Shown here: positions 33,302 to 42,062 of the stretch, one piece after another
Numbering within the stretch: position 1 is the stretch's first letter
Layout: each line of letters starts with the position of its first letter
DNA from: Glycomyces sp. L485
GTDB taxonomy: Bacteria > Actinomycetota > Actinomycetes > Mycobacteriales > Micromonosporaceae
Direction: 5' to 3'
DNA: 44,822 bases
Assembly (NCBI RefSeq): GCF_022548875.1
Contig: NZ_JAKZEW010000026.1
Span: forward strand, 1 to 44,822
Position numbers and translations under genes: made by a program
Notes under the pieces: model-generated
Databases searched by the model: none
What the model was told of the DNA's origin: nothing
What the model saw: the letters and a program-made list of their open reading frames with translations, nothing else

Positions 33302-35383
33302 CTACTTGTCGGCTGCGCCCAGGCGGTCGAGCACCCAGGCCAGGTTGAACGCCTCTTCCTCCCAGGCGTCGTAGCGGCCCGAGCGGCCGCCGTGGCCGGC
33401 CTCCATCTCGGTCTTGAGCATCACGTCCGACTCCGGGCTCCGCTCGCGCAGCCGCGCGACCCACTTGGCGGGTTCGTGGAAGCCGACCCGGGTGTCGTTG
33501 AGGCTGGTCACCGCCAGGATCGACGGGTAGCGGACGTCGGTGACGTTCTCATAGGGCGAGTACGACTTCATGTACTCGTACACCTCGGCCGATTCAAGCG
33601 GGTTGCCCCACTCCTCCCATTCGATGACGGTGAGCGGCATCGTCGGGTCGAGGATCGTGTTGAGCGCGTCCACGAACGGGACGTCGGCGAGGACCCCGGC
33701 GAAGCGCTCGGGCGCGAGGTTGGCCACGGCGCCCATGAGCAGGCCGCCGGCCGAGCCGCCGCGCGCGACGATCCGGTCGGGTGCGGCCCAGCCGGATTCG
33801 AGCATGTGGCCCGCGGCGTCGACGAAGTCGGTGAACGTGTTCTTCTTGTGGAGGAGCTTGCCCTCCTCGTACCATCGGCGGCCCATCTCGCCGCCGCCGC
33901 GCACGTGCGCGATCGCGAAGACGACGCCCCGGTCGAGCAGGCTGAGGCGCGCGATGGAGAAGTACGGGTCGATGGAGTGCTCGTAGGAGCCGTAGCCGTA
34001 CAGCAGGCACGGCGCCGTCCCGTCGGGCTCGACATCGGCGCGGGCGACGATCGAGATCGGCACCTTGGTGCCGTCGGCGGCGGTGGCCCACTCCCGGTAC
34101 TGCCGGTAGTCGGCCGGGTCGAAGCCGCCGAGGACCGGGGTGCGCTTGCGCAGGTGCAGGGCCGCGGCGTCGATGTCGTAGTCGTAAACCGACGCGGGGG
34201 TCACCATCGACGTGTAGCCCAGGCGCAGGGCCCGGGAGGCGTAGTCGGGGTTCTCGCCCAGGCCGACGGCGTACAGCGGCTCGTCGAAGGCGACCTCGGT
34301 GAGCCGCCCCTGCTCGTCCAGGATGGCCACCTGCGACAGGCCGGCCCGGCGCATGGAGACGACGGCGTGGTCGGCGAACGCGTCGACCGCCTCCAGCCTG
34401 ACGGCCGGGTCGTGGGGGAGGATCTCGTTGAACTGCGAGGTGTCCTCGACCGGCGTCCATCCGAGTGTGAAGTTCTCGGCGCCCTTGTTGTGCAGCACGA
34501 GGAACCGGTCGCCCTGGTGTTCGACCTGCGTTTCGACGCCCTGCTCGCGTCCGCCGCCGAAGAGGGCGAACTCCCCGGTGGGGTCGGCGGCGTCGAGGTA
34601 GCGGGTCTCGCTGGTGATCTTCGATCCGCACACGATCATGAGGTACTTCTCGGAGCGGGTCAGCTCGATGCCGGTCCAGAACCGCTCGTCGTCCTCCTGG
34701 TAGACGAGGACGTCGTCGCTCTCGCCGAGGACGTGGCGCCACACCTGGTAGGGACGCCAGGCGTCGTCGACCTTGGTGTAGAAGAACGCCGAGCCGTCGG
34801 ACGACCAGGCGCCGCCGTAGAAGACGCCCTCGATCTCGTCGGCGAAGACCTCGCCGGTGCGCAGGTCCTTGAAGCGCAGCGTGAACCGCTCGTCGCCGGT
34901 GTAGTTGACGCCGAACGCGAGGAGGTTCCCGTCGGGGGAGACGTCGCAGGTGCCGAGGGCGAAGAAGTCGTGGCCTTCGGCGAGCTCGTTGCCGTCGACC
35001 AGGACCTCCTCGCCGGCCACCGGCACGCCGGGCTCGACGCTCGGCGGGACGTCGCTCTCGGCGGCGAGGCGGCACCGGATGCCGTACTGCTTGCCCTCCT
35101 GGGTGCGCCCGTAGTACCACCAGCCCTTGTTGCGGACGGGCACCGACAGGTCGGTCTCCTGGGTGCGGTCTTTGATCTCGCCGAAGATCGTCTTGCGCAG
35201 GCCCTCCAGGTGTGCGGTCCGCGCCTCGGTGTGGGCGTTCTCGGCGCGCAGGTAGGCGAGGACCTCGGGGTCCTCGGGGTTCTTGAGCCAGGCGAAGTCG
35301 TCGTTGACGGTGTCGCCGTGGTGGGTTCGCGGGTGGTCGCGGCGGGCCGCGACCGGCTGCCGGACAGCTTGCTCATCTGACAT
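33302..35383 (-). CDS. ptrB: S9A serine peptidase, oligopeptidase B-like
   Basis: 693 residues from the ATG at 35383; an in-frame ATG at 35413 precedes the likely promoter (TACAGT on the minus strand, 35391-35396), so the mRNA is probably leaderless. N-terminal beta-propeller (~70-410) and C-terminal alpha/beta-hydrolase domain. Catalytic triad Ser544 (GGSAGG), Asp630 (LNDTRV) and His664 (EAGHGGRSG), close in spacing to E. coli PtrB. Cytosolic; cleaves short peptides after Arg or Lys in characterised homologues. Prolyl oligopeptidase is the alternative within S9A. Confidence 0.92.
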   Translation of the reverse strand: MSDEQAVRQPVAARRDHPRTHHGDTVNDDFAWLKNPEDPEVLAYLRAENAHTEARTAHLEGLRKTIFGEIKDRTQETDLSVPVRNKGWWYYGRTQEGKQYGIRCRLAAESDVPPSVEPGVPVAGEEVLVDGNELAEGHDFFALGTCDVSPDGNLLAFGVNYTGDERFTLRFKDLRTGEVFADEIEGVFYGGAWSSDGSAFFYTKVDDAWRPYQVWRHVLGESDDVLVYQEDDERFWTGIELTRSEKYLMIVCGSKITSETRYLDAADPTGEFALFGGGREQGVETQVEHQGDRFLVLHNKGAENFTLGWTPVEDTSQFNEILPHDPAVRLEAVDAFADHAVVSMRRAGLSQVAILDEQGRLTEVAFDEPLYAVGLGENPDYASRALRLGYTSMVTPASVYDYDIDAAALHLRKRTPVLGGFDPADYRQYREWATAADGTKVPISIVARADVEPDGTAPCLLYGYGSYEHSIDPYFSIARLSLLDRGVVFAIAHVRGGGEMGRRWYEEGKLLHKKNTFTDFVDAAGHMLESGWAAPDRIVARGGSAGGLLMGAVANLAPERFAGVLADVPFVDALNTILDPTMPLTVIEWEEWGNPLESAEVYEYMKSYSPYENVTDVRYPSILAVTSLNDTRVGFHEPAKWVARLRERSPESDVMLKTEMEAGHGGRSGRYDAWEEEAFNLAWVLDRLGAADK

Positions 35384-35533
35384 GCCTTCAACTGTAGGGC
35401 CTTCGCGTTGCACCGCCGGTCACAGCGCGCGCGCCCCGGAGGCGCCACATGTCGCTCACGAGTGATCCCTCGTCGGTTCGAAAACCGGGAAATCCGCCCA
35501 GAAGGGGCGAGGCGACCTGTGAGGATGGTCCGC

Positions 35534-36310
35534 ATGAACGAGAGGCCTGACGAGCACGAGCCGCCGATCTACATCCCCGGCGGCTACGACGACGTACCGG
35601 CGGTCGACCGCACCGTCTTCCTCGGCCGCGCCGAATCCGCCGCGCCGGCGTTCCTCGTCGCCGACCGCATCTCGGCCGCCGGCCATCAGGGCCCGGTGTT
35701 CTCCGAGATCTCCGTCAGCGCCGAACTCGGCCAGGTCGTCGCCGTAACCGGCGACGGCGGCGACGGCCGCACCTCGCTCCTGCTCGCCCTCGCCGGGCGC
35801 TTCGCGCTCACCGGCGGCGCCCTCACCGTCGAAGGCCAGACGAGGCTCCGGGAGATCCGCCGCCGCTTCACCGTCGCAGAGGCGCCCCCGGCGATCGGCT
35901 TCGACGAGTACCACACCGTCGCCGAATGCATCAAGGAGACGGTGACCGTCTCCGGCCGGACCGCGACGCGCGCGAACATCCACGCCTGGCTCGACCGCCT
36001 CGCCGTCACCGTCGACACCGGCGACACTTTCGGATTCCTGCCCCGCATCGAGCAGGTCCGCTTCGCCATCGCCTGCGCCGCCGCCTCCCGCACCCCCGCG
36101 ATCGTCGTCGACGACGCCGACACCGGCCTCAACTACACCGGGGGCGAACGCGTCTTCGAGACCCTCCGCACCGTCGCCGACGCCGGCCAACTCGTCATCG
36201 CCGCCTGCACCAGCCACGACGCACCCGCCGACGCCGTCGTGGAACTCAGAGCCGGGCATACGGCTCGCAGGCTTCGCCGTGGGGGCAACCGAATCGGAGG
36301 CCTGATTTGA
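35534..36310 (+). CDS. Atypical ABC ATPase-like protein, partner of YhgE/Pip
   Basis: About 258 residues from the ATG at 35534 (GAGG 9 nt upstream; an ATG at 35525 is possible). The Walker A-like loop reads GDGGDGRTS, with Arg where ABC ATPases have Lys. The signature LSGGQ is replaced by LPRIEQVR, and the Walker B-like strand ends IVVDDAD, lacking the catalytic Glu. A similar GRTS loop is, as I recall, typical of actinobacterial ATPases paired with YhgE/Pip proteins. The stop overlaps the TTG start of the next gene (TTGA), so they are made together. It may bind nucleotide without ordinary ABC hydrolysis (inference). Confidence 0.82.
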   Translation: MNERPDEHEPPIYIPGGYDDVPAVDRTVFLGRAESAAPAFLVADRISAAGHQGPVFSEISVSAELGQVVAVTGDGGDGRTSLLLALAGRFALTGGALTVEGQTRLREIRRRFTVAEAPPAIGFDEYHTVAECIKETVTVSGRTATRANIHAWLDRLAVTVDTGDTFGFLPRIEQVRFAIACAAASRTPAIVVDDADTGLNYTGGERVFETLRTVADAGQLVIAACTSHDAPADAVVELRAGHTARRLRRGGNRIGGLI

Positions 36311-38163
36311 GCCCGTTCAAACTCGCGCTCGCCGAACTGCGCCGCTTCCGCGGCCGTTCGGTCCGCGTCGCCGCCCTCGCAGCGATGATCCTCATCCCGC
36401 TGGTCTACGGCGGCCTCTACCTCTGGTTCGCCTGGGACCCGTATGGCTCACTCGACGAGATGCCCGTCGCCGTCGTCAACGCGGACACCGGCGCGACCAT
36501 CGAACGGAACGGTGAGAGCACCGACGTCAACGGCGGCGAGCAGCTCGTCGACCAGCTGAAGGGCGACCGGATCTTCGACTGGCGCTTCACCGACGCCGCG
36601 GCCGCCCGCCACGGACTCGAAGACGGCGACTACTACATGGTCATCACCGTCCCCGAGGACTTCTCGACCAAGCTCGCCAGCCTCGCCGGCACCGACCCCG
36701 ACCAGGCCGAGGTCAAGGTCGACCTCAACGACGCCAACGGCCACGTCGCCGGCGTCATGGCCTCCACGGTCGAACGCGAACTGCAGAACCAGATCGACAC
36801 CGCCGTCTACGTCACCTTCGCCAAGACCCTCTTCGGCGACCTCGCCGAACTCGGCGTCGGCCTGGCCGACGCCGAGACCGGCGCTGTCGACCTCGCCGAC
36901 GGCATCGGCGACACCCAGACCGGCCTCGTGACACTCCACTCAGGACTATCGGACCTCTCCGACGACGCCCACGACGTCTCGGACGCCGCCGACCAGGTCT
37001 CCAGCGGCGTCGACCAGGTCATCGGCGTCGCCCAACCCGTCGTCGACGGCCTCGCCGAGAACTGGGACCAGATCCAGGCCGGCTCCGCGGCCGGATCCAA
37101 CCTCGTCAACGACGCCGCCACCGGCCTCGACGACGCCTACACCGCCCTGTGCGAAGACGACGAAGGCGAACCCGCCGCCTGCACCGCCCTCAAAGAGCAC
37201 CTCGACCGCGCCGACGAGGTCAACACCGACGTCCAGACCGCCAACGGCTCAGTCCAGGCCACCTCCACCGACACCCTCGAAAACGCCTCCGAAGACCTCG
37301 CGACGCTCCAGACCGGTGCCTCCGACGTCGCCACCGGAGCCCGAGAGGTCGCGACCAGCGCCTCCAGCGCCGAAACCGGCGCGGGCGAACTCGCCGACGG
37401 GCTCGGCGAACTCCACGACGGCGCCGCCGGCCTTGGCGAGGGCCTCGCGAGCGCCGTAGCCCGAATCCCCCCGACCGACCCGACCGACAACGCCGACAAC
37501 GCCGAGGTCTACGGCAGCCCCGTCGCCATCGACGAGAACAACCTCAACCCCGCCGACAACTACGGACGCGGCCTGGCGCCGCTGTCCATCGCGATCGCCC
37601 TGTGGGTCTTCGGCATCGTCGCCTACCTCCTGCTGCGCCCCGCCAACCCGCGCGCCCTCGCCGGGCCACTGAGCTCCCCGCTCATCGCGATCGGCGGATG
37701 GATGCCCGGCGCGATCCTCGGCGTCGCCGGCGCGCTCGTCCTCTACCTCGTCCTCGACGTCGCCCTCGGGCTCGACCCGGAGCACGTGACGGCGACGATC
37801 GCGCTGTGCGTCCTGGCGATCCTGGCGTTCTCGGCGATGGCGCACCTGTTCAAGCTCGCCGCCGGAGCGGCCGGGAGCCTCCTGATCGTCGTGCTGCTCA
37901 TGCTCCAACTGACCAGCGCAGGCGGCCTGTACCCGGTGGAGACCACGCCCGCGTTCTTCCAGGCGATCCACCCGTGGCTGCCGATGACCTACGTGGTCGA
38001 CGCCCTCCGCGTGACGATCACCGGCGGCGAGACCGCGCACCTGACGCGGGCGGTCGCCGTGCTCGGCGCCTACCTGCTCGCGTCACTGGCGCTGGCGAGC
38101 ACGGTGGTCGCGACGCGCCGCAAGTGGAGGACCGACACCCTGAACCCGCCGCTGAAGCTCTGA
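36307..38163 (+). CDS. YhgE/Pip-family membrane protein
   Basis: About 618 residues from a TTG at 36307 inside the previous stop; no better start is near. One N-terminal span (VAALAAMILIPLVYGGLYLW), a large extracytoplasmic region (~45-420) with MPVAVVNADTGA, DGDYYMVITVPEDFS and long Ala/Asp/Gly-rich coiled stretches, then five C-terminal spans starting at APLSIAIALWVFGIVAYLLL. This is the ABC2-like phage-infection-protein (Pip/YhgE) architecture. Such proteins act in envelope processes and in some systems type VII secretion or phage entry. It ends 5 nt from the convergent TetR gene. Confidence 0.9.
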   Translation: MSPFKLALAELRRFRGRSVRVAALAAMILIPLVYGGLYLWFAWDPYGSLDEMPVAVVNADTGATIERNGESTDVNGGEQLVDQLKGDRIFDWRFTDAAAARHGLEDGDYYMVITVPEDFSTKLASLAGTDPDQAEVKVDLNDANGHVAGVMASTVERELQNQIDTAVYVTFAKTLFGDLAELGVGLADAETGAVDLADGIGDTQTGLVTLHSGLSDLSDDAHDVSDAADQVSSGVDQVIGVAQPVVDGLAENWDQIQAGSAAGSNLVNDAATGLDDAYTALCEDDEGEPAACTALKEHLDRADEVNTDVQTANGSVQATSTDTLENASEDLATLQTGASDVATGAREVATSASSAETGAGELADGLGELHDGAAGLGEGLASAVARIPPTDPTDNADNAEVYGSPVAIDENNLNPADNYGRGLAPLSIAIALWVFGIVAYLLLRPANPRALAGPLSSPLIAIGGWMPGAILGVAGALVLYLVLDVALGLDPEHVTATIALCVLAILAFSAMAHLFKLAAGAAGSLLIVVLLMLQLTSAGGLYPVETTPAFFQAIHPWLPMTYVVDALRVTITGGETAHLTRAVAVLGAYLLASLALASTVVATRRKWRTDTLNPPLKL

Positions 38164-38168
38164 GCGGC

Positions 38169-38900
38169 TCACCGTCCGATGAGGGCGGCGAGCCCGTCGA
38201 GGGCGCGATCGAGTCCGAACTCGAAGGCGTGCTCGGGGTCGAAGGCCGCGCCGAGGGCCGCCTGCCCGACCCGCGCGGCGGTGGGGAACCGCTCGGGGTC
38301 GAGGACCTTCGCCAGCAGGGGCCCGCTGGCCTCCCACCACTCCTTCTCGCTCATCGCGCTGGCCTCCCGTTCGGCTTCGGCGGCGGCGTTGCGCACGAAG
38401 GCGAGGAGGAAGGCGAGGGCGTCGTCCTTCTGGGCGTCGGTCAGGCCGGTGCCGTCCATCGTGCGCAGTTCGTACTCGTACTTGGCGCACTGGCCGGGTC
38501 CGAGGGGCGGCCTGTTCTGGGCCGCGGCGGCCGCCCAGGGGTGGGCGCGGTACATCGCGAAGTTGTCGCGGGCGACGGTCGCGAGCCGCTCGCGCCAGTC
38601 CCGGCCCGCGGGCTCGGTGCGTTCGATGGCGCCGTAGAGGGCGTCGAGCATGAGCACGATCAGTTCGGACTTGCCGGGCACGTAGGTGTAGAGCGTCATC
38701 GTGGCGACGCCGAGGGGTTCGGCGACGCGGCGCATGGTGACCGCTTCGAGCCCGTCGGCGTCGGCTACCGCTATGGCGGCGTTGACGACGGCGTCGACGG
38801 TGAGGCCTTTGCGGGGCCCCCTCCGGGCGCGGGTCGGCGCCTGCCTCCAGAGCAGTTCGAGGAGGGTCGGTCTCGGAGCGTCGGATGTCCCGGAAGTCAC
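38169..38900 (-). CDS. TetR-family repressor (TetR_C type)
   Basis: 243 residues from a GTG at 38900. A basic N-terminal extension, then the HTH (~34-80: TVDAVVNAAIAVADADGLEA, VTMRRVAEPLGVATMTLYTY), then an all-helical ligand domain of the tetracycline-repressor C-terminal class. A -10 TAGAAT on the minus strand (38907-38912) ends 6 nt before the GTG: leaderless. It diverges from a VOC gene over a palindromic region and converges on the YhgE gene, so the VOC gene and its own gene are the likely targets. Confidence 0.9.
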   Translation of the reverse strand: MTSGTSDAPRPTLLELLWRQAPTRARRGPRKGLTVDAVVNAAIAVADADGLEAVTMRRVAEPLGVATMTLYTYVPGKSELIVLMLDALYGAIERTEPAGRDWRERLATVARDNFAMYRAHPWAAAAAQNRPPLGPGQCAKYEYELRTMDGTGLTDAQKDDALAFLLAFVRNAAAEAEREASAMSEKEWWEASGPLLAKVLDPERFPTAARVGQAALGAAFDPEHAFEFGLDRALDGLAALIGR

Positions 38901-38938
38901 GTCCTGATTCTAGCCGGTCGGATCGTACGCCGTACATC

Positions 38939-38956
38939 GTACAATATATAATGTAC
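38939..38956. promoter_or_regulatory. TetR-type operator over the VOC-gene -10
   Basis: 18-bp palindrome with 16 matching positions (arms GTACA and TGTAC), covering the plus-strand -10 TATAAT (38947-38952). Further GTAC-containing repeats flank it (38923-38985). Confidence 0.6.
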
Positions 38957-39000
38957 TACATACAGTGCACTGCGTACGACGAAACCAAGGGGCCCGCAAC

Positions 39001-39396
39001 ATGAAGATCACCTCCTCCGCCATCTCGCTCAACGTGGCCGACCCCACCGCCTCGGCTGAGTTCCTGAAGCGCCACTACGGCTTCAGCGAGGACATGTCCG
39101 CCGACGGTTTCGTCTCACTTTCCCGCCCGGACGCGGGCTTCAACGTCGTGTTCCTGCGCACCGGTCTGGCCACGTTCAAACCCGAGAGCGCCAAAGGCCG
39201 CGCCGACGGCCTGCTGGTGGTCTTCGCAGTCGACGACATCGACGCCGAGTACGAACGCCTCTTGAAAGAAGGCGTGCAGATGACCACGCCGATCGAGACC
39301 GAGGAGTGGGGCGAGCGCTACTTCCAGGTCGCCGACCCGAACGGCGTCGTGATCCAACTCGTCCAGTGGATGACCGAACCGGACGTCGTCGAGTAG
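39001..39396 (+). CDS. VOC-family (glyoxalase/bleomycin-resistance-like) protein
   Basis: 131 residues from the ATG at 39001 (AAGGGG 9 nt upstream). One VOC domain of two beta-alpha-beta-beta-beta modules: SSAISLNVADPTASAEFLKR at the start, then FVSLSRPDAGFNVVFL, LLVVFAVDDIDAEYERLLKE and YFQVADPNGVVIQLVQW. Such small dimeric proteins bind metals or sequester antibiotics; the substrate is unknown. Divergent from the TetR gene and probably repressed by it. Confidence 0.88.
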   Translation: MKITSSAISLNVADPTASAEFLKRHYGFSEDMSADGFVSLSRPDAGFNVVFLRTGLATFKPESAKGRADGLLVVFAVDDIDAEYERLLKEGVQMTTPIETEEWGERYFQVADPNGVVIQLVQWMTEPDVVE

Positions 39397-39401
39397 CGAA
39401 C

Positions 39402-39437
39402 AGCGCCCCGGACCGCCGCACGGCGGTCCGGGGCGCT
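39402..39437. terminator. Bidirectional terminator
   Basis: Perfect 17-bp stem (39402-39418 with 39421-39437) and a 2-nt loop, between the VOC and GH27 stops. Confidence 0.88.
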
Positions 39438-39451
39438 CGGAGTAAGTGCGA

Positions 39452-40699
39452 TCAGGTCAGGCGGTAGAGCGCCGAGCCGTGCGCCGGGAGTTTGGCCCGC
39501 AGCTCCGGGCCGACTTCCACGTCGGTCCGAGACCAGCAGTCCCGCAGCGTCTTCGGCCTCGCCACGCCCAGGTCTCCCCACGTCAGGCCGAACTCGGCCG
39601 TCTCACCTCCGCGGTTGAACACCGCCACATGGGAGCCGTCGGCCGACGCCCACGCCACGTTCTTGCCCTCCCGCCACACCTCTTTGGAAGCGACCTCGCT
39701 GCGCTGCGCGGCGAGCACCTCCTCGTTGGTCAGCAGCGCGATCGTCTCGGCGCTCGAGTTCGGCAGGTCGGCGCCGACCATGAGCGGCGAGCGCGCCACG
39801 CACCACAGCGTCAGCATGGTGCGCTGCTCGTCCGGCGTCAGCAGCGACTCCCGCGGCCCGCCCACCTCGGCGCGGATGCCCATGCGCCCCAGCGGGAGCA
39901 TGTCGGCGTCCGGCCAGTGCCCCGGCCCCGAATGCGGAGCCCAGTCGCGCAGCAGGTCGAACTGGGTGTCGACATCGCGCCACCGGTCCCACAGGTCCGC
40001 CGAGATCCGCCACAGGTGCGAGTGCGCCTTGAGGTGGTCGGCGTGCGCCACCGAGAGGTTCATGCCCGGAGAGAGGCTCAGGACGATGTCGCGCCCGGCC
40101 TTCTGCACCGCGTTCCAGAACGCGGCGACCTCGTCCTCGTAGTAGGGGGCGATCATGTCGTCGGCCTTGATGAAGTCGACGCCCCAGTCGGCGAACTGCC
40201 GGACCAGCGAGTCGTAGTAGGCCTGTCCGCCCGGGTGGGAGTGGTCGATGCCCCAGTTGTCGTCGATCCACGAGGAGACGCGCTCGCGGTCGGGGATCTG
40301 CGAGGCCGAGTACTCGGTGCCCTTGATCGGAGTGTCGGCCGCGACGGCCTGGCGGGGGACGCCGCGCAGGATGTGGACGCCGAACTTCAGGCCGAGCGAG
40401 TGGACGTAGTCGGCCAGGGGCTTGAAGCCGGCCCCGTTGGCCGCGGAGGGGAAGCGGTTCGCCGCGGGCTGGGGGACCCCGTACTCGTCGAGGCAGAGTC
40501 TGGCACCTGAGTTGTAGCCGCCCGCGCGGGTGTTCGGCTCGTACCACTGGATGTCGACGACGACGTATTCCCAGCCGTGGTCGGCCATGTGCTCGGCTAT
40601 GAACTCGGCGTTGGCCCGTGTCTCGGCCTCGGTCACCGAGGTGCCGAACACGTCCCATGAGTTCCAGCCCATCGGGGGCGTGGCGGCGAGTCGGGTCAC
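39452..40699 (-). CDS. GH27 alpha-galactosidase
   Basis: About 415 residues from a GTG at 40699, which has GAGGAGG 5 nt upstream; an ATG at 40726 precedes the likely transcription start (-10 TACGGT, minus strand, 40729-40734). GH27 motifs: TPPMGWNSWD, VVVDIQWYEP, nucleophile region DFIKADD, RISADLWDRW (acid/base Asp region) and GHWPDADMLPLG. No signal peptide, so it is intracellular and would act on imported alpha-galactosides such as melibiose or raffinose fragments; alpha-N-acetylgalactosaminidase or isomaltodextranase-type activity in the same family is possible. Confidence 0.92.
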   Translation of the reverse strand: MTRLAATPPMGWNSWDVFGTSVTEAETRANAEFIAEHMADHGWEYVVVDIQWYEPNTRAGGYNSGARLCLDEYGVPQPAANRFPSAANGAGFKPLADYVHSLGLKFGVHILRGVPRQAVAADTPIKGTEYSASQIPDRERVSSWIDDNWGIDHSHPGGQAYYDSLVRQFADWGVDFIKADDMIAPYYEDEVAAFWNAVQKAGRDIVLSLSPGMNLSVAHADHLKAHSHLWRISADLWDRWRDVDTQFDLLRDWAPHSGPGHWPDADMLPLGRMGIRAEVGGPRESLLTPDEQRTMLTLWCVARSPLMVGADLPNSSAETIALLTNEEVLAAQRSEVASKEVWREGKNVAWASADGSHVAVFNRGGETAEFGLTWGDLGVARPKTLRDCWSRTDVEVGPELRAKLPAHGSALYRLT

Positions 40700-40764
40700 G
40701 GAATCCTCCTCGGGGTTGCGTGCCATGTACCGTACCCGTGTGTGGAGACGGGCGTCACCGCTGG

Positions 40765-40781
40765 TTGGAAAGCGCTATCAA
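40765..40781 (-). promoter_or_regulatory. LacI-type operator before the GH27 gene
   Basis: TTGGAAAGCGCTATCAA, a near-palindrome centred on AGCGCT, 66 nt upstream of the GTG start and just upstream of the probable promoter. It resembles the box at 13898-13911. Confidence 0.62.
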
Positions 40782-40860
40782 GACGCGGATCACCCCTGAC
40801 CCCAATACCGTGTCGAGGACCCTCCTCCGGTGCTGTAAAGTGTTCAGAGCGCTCACGCAT

Positions 40861-40937
40861 GGCCAGGTAGCTCAGTTGGTACGAGCGTCCGCCTGAAAAG
40901 CGGAAGGTCGCCGGTTCGACCCCGGCCCTGGCCACCA
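40861..40937 (+). tRNA. tRNA-Phe (anticodon GAA)
   Basis: Full cloverleaf: acceptor GGCCAGG with CCTGGCC, anticodon stem TCCGC/GCGGA around loop CTGAAAA (anticodon GAA, 40895-40897), T-loop GGTTCGAC, and encoded CCA (40935-40937). Confidence 0.96.
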
Positions 40938-40946
40938 ATATCAGAG

Positions 40947-40990
40947 CCCTGCTGACCTGCATCAACGCAGAACCAGCAGGGTTCCTTGTT
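40947..40990 (+). terminator. Terminator after tRNA-Phe
   Basis: CCCTGCTG (40947-40954) pairs with CAGCAGGG (40974-40981), with an inner CTGC/GCAG stem, followed by TTCCTTGTTT. Confidence 0.75.
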
Positions 40991-41807
40991 TGGCTCCGGA
41001 GGAGACCCGCCCGCTATACGCCCGTTGCCGACCCACTTGGGCAAACGCCGCCTCATCGACGCTCCGGTACTCTTCGCCGACGAGACCCCGATCTCGGTCG
41101 CGGGCAAGACCGCCTGGTTGTGGACGTTCACCGCACCTGATGGGACCTGCTGGTATGCCGTGACGGCCTCCAGGTCGCTCGAAGCGCTCAAGGGCCTCGG
41201 TGTGCTGCAGGGCTTCGGCGGCATCCTGGTCCGCGATGACTACGCGGCCTACTACTCGCAGACAGGCCCCGACCGGGTCCGGTTGTGCTGCGCGCACTTG
41301 CTGCGGAAGCTGCAGTCGGTGGTCGAGGCCTGTGGCGAGCACTCCGAGGTCGGGGCGTGGGCGGCCCAGCACCAGAGTGTGCTCCGAGACGCGATCAGCG
41401 CCGTCAAAGCCGCTCGGGCCGAGGGAAAGACATCGCTTGATGCGCAGGTACTGGCCCGGATCGAGGTCGACTACGCCCATCAAGCCGCTTTGGGTCGGGC
41501 GCTCACTGATCATCTCGGTGACTCCGACGCCCGCCGCCTCGCCAGGCGCTTGGACGAGAAACGCGGCCAGGTCCTGCTGTTCACCAGGCACTTCGCCACT
41601 GGGGTCGAACCGACCAACAACCGGGCCGAACGCTCACTGCGACATACGAAAACGAAAATGAAGATCTCGGGATGCTGGCAGAGCCTGCGGACCGCGCAGC
41701 GCTGGGCCACCATCCACACCTATATCGCGACCGTCCGCGCCTGGGGCCACAGTGCCGCAGACGCCCTCCGCGCTGCCCTCCTCGAGCAACCCATCCTCAA
41801 CCCCTGA
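40986..41807 (+). pseudogene. IS66-family transposase, 5'-truncated
   Basis: About 260 recognisable codons of the C-terminal DDE domain: LIDAPVLFADETPISVAGKT with the first Asp, ILVRDDYAAYY with the second, CCAHLLRKLQ, and PTNNRAERSLRHTKTKMKIS with the final Glu. The N-terminal half (helical region, zinc-finger IS66 domain) is missing; similarity begins near 41030, less than 100 bp from the tRNA-Phe gene. There is no credible start. The accessory IS66 genes tnpA/tnpB are absent. A dead fragment. Confidence 0.88.
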
Positions 41808-42062
41808 ATGGATAGGATTGTTTTGACTCTCATAATCGGAGTCGGTGCGGGTTTGATATTCGGCCTGGCTTCAGTTTTCGTTAACCGTTTCTGGGGAACA
41901 GTTTTCGCGTGCGTGCCCGTTGCGGCATTCTTCGTATTCTTTGTCTTTGCCATGCAAAACGAAATTTCGAGTGCTGAAGCCCAATCTCTTGGACTCGGAA
42001 TCGTCGGCATAATAGTCGGACTGGGCATCGGCCAAATGCTCGGCCGATGGAGACGGAAGTAG
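41808..42062 (+). CDS. Small two-span membrane protein, AT-richer
   Basis: Up to 84 residues from the ATG at 41808, directly after the transposase stop; a TTG at 41823 with AGG 6 nt upstream is the alternative. Two or three hydrophobic segments: VLTLIIGVGAGLIFGLASVF, TVFACVPVAAFFVFFVFAM, and LGIVGIIVGLGIGQMLG, ending in a basic RWRRK. Base composition is clearly lower in GC than all neighbours, suggesting recent transfer. It ends exactly where a gene remnant on the other strand begins. Function unknown; it could itself be a fragment. Confidence 0.6.
   Translation: MDRIVLTLIIGVGAGLIFGLASVFVNRFWGTVFACVPVAAFFVFFVFAMQNEISSAEAQSLGLGIVGIIVGLGIGQMLGRWRRK

Noticed and set aside
33392-35380. 662-codon plus-strand frame opposite the S9 peptidase
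   Set aside because: Antisense shadow of a gene whose catalytic triad is intact; composition is Val/Gly/Arg/Asp repeats.
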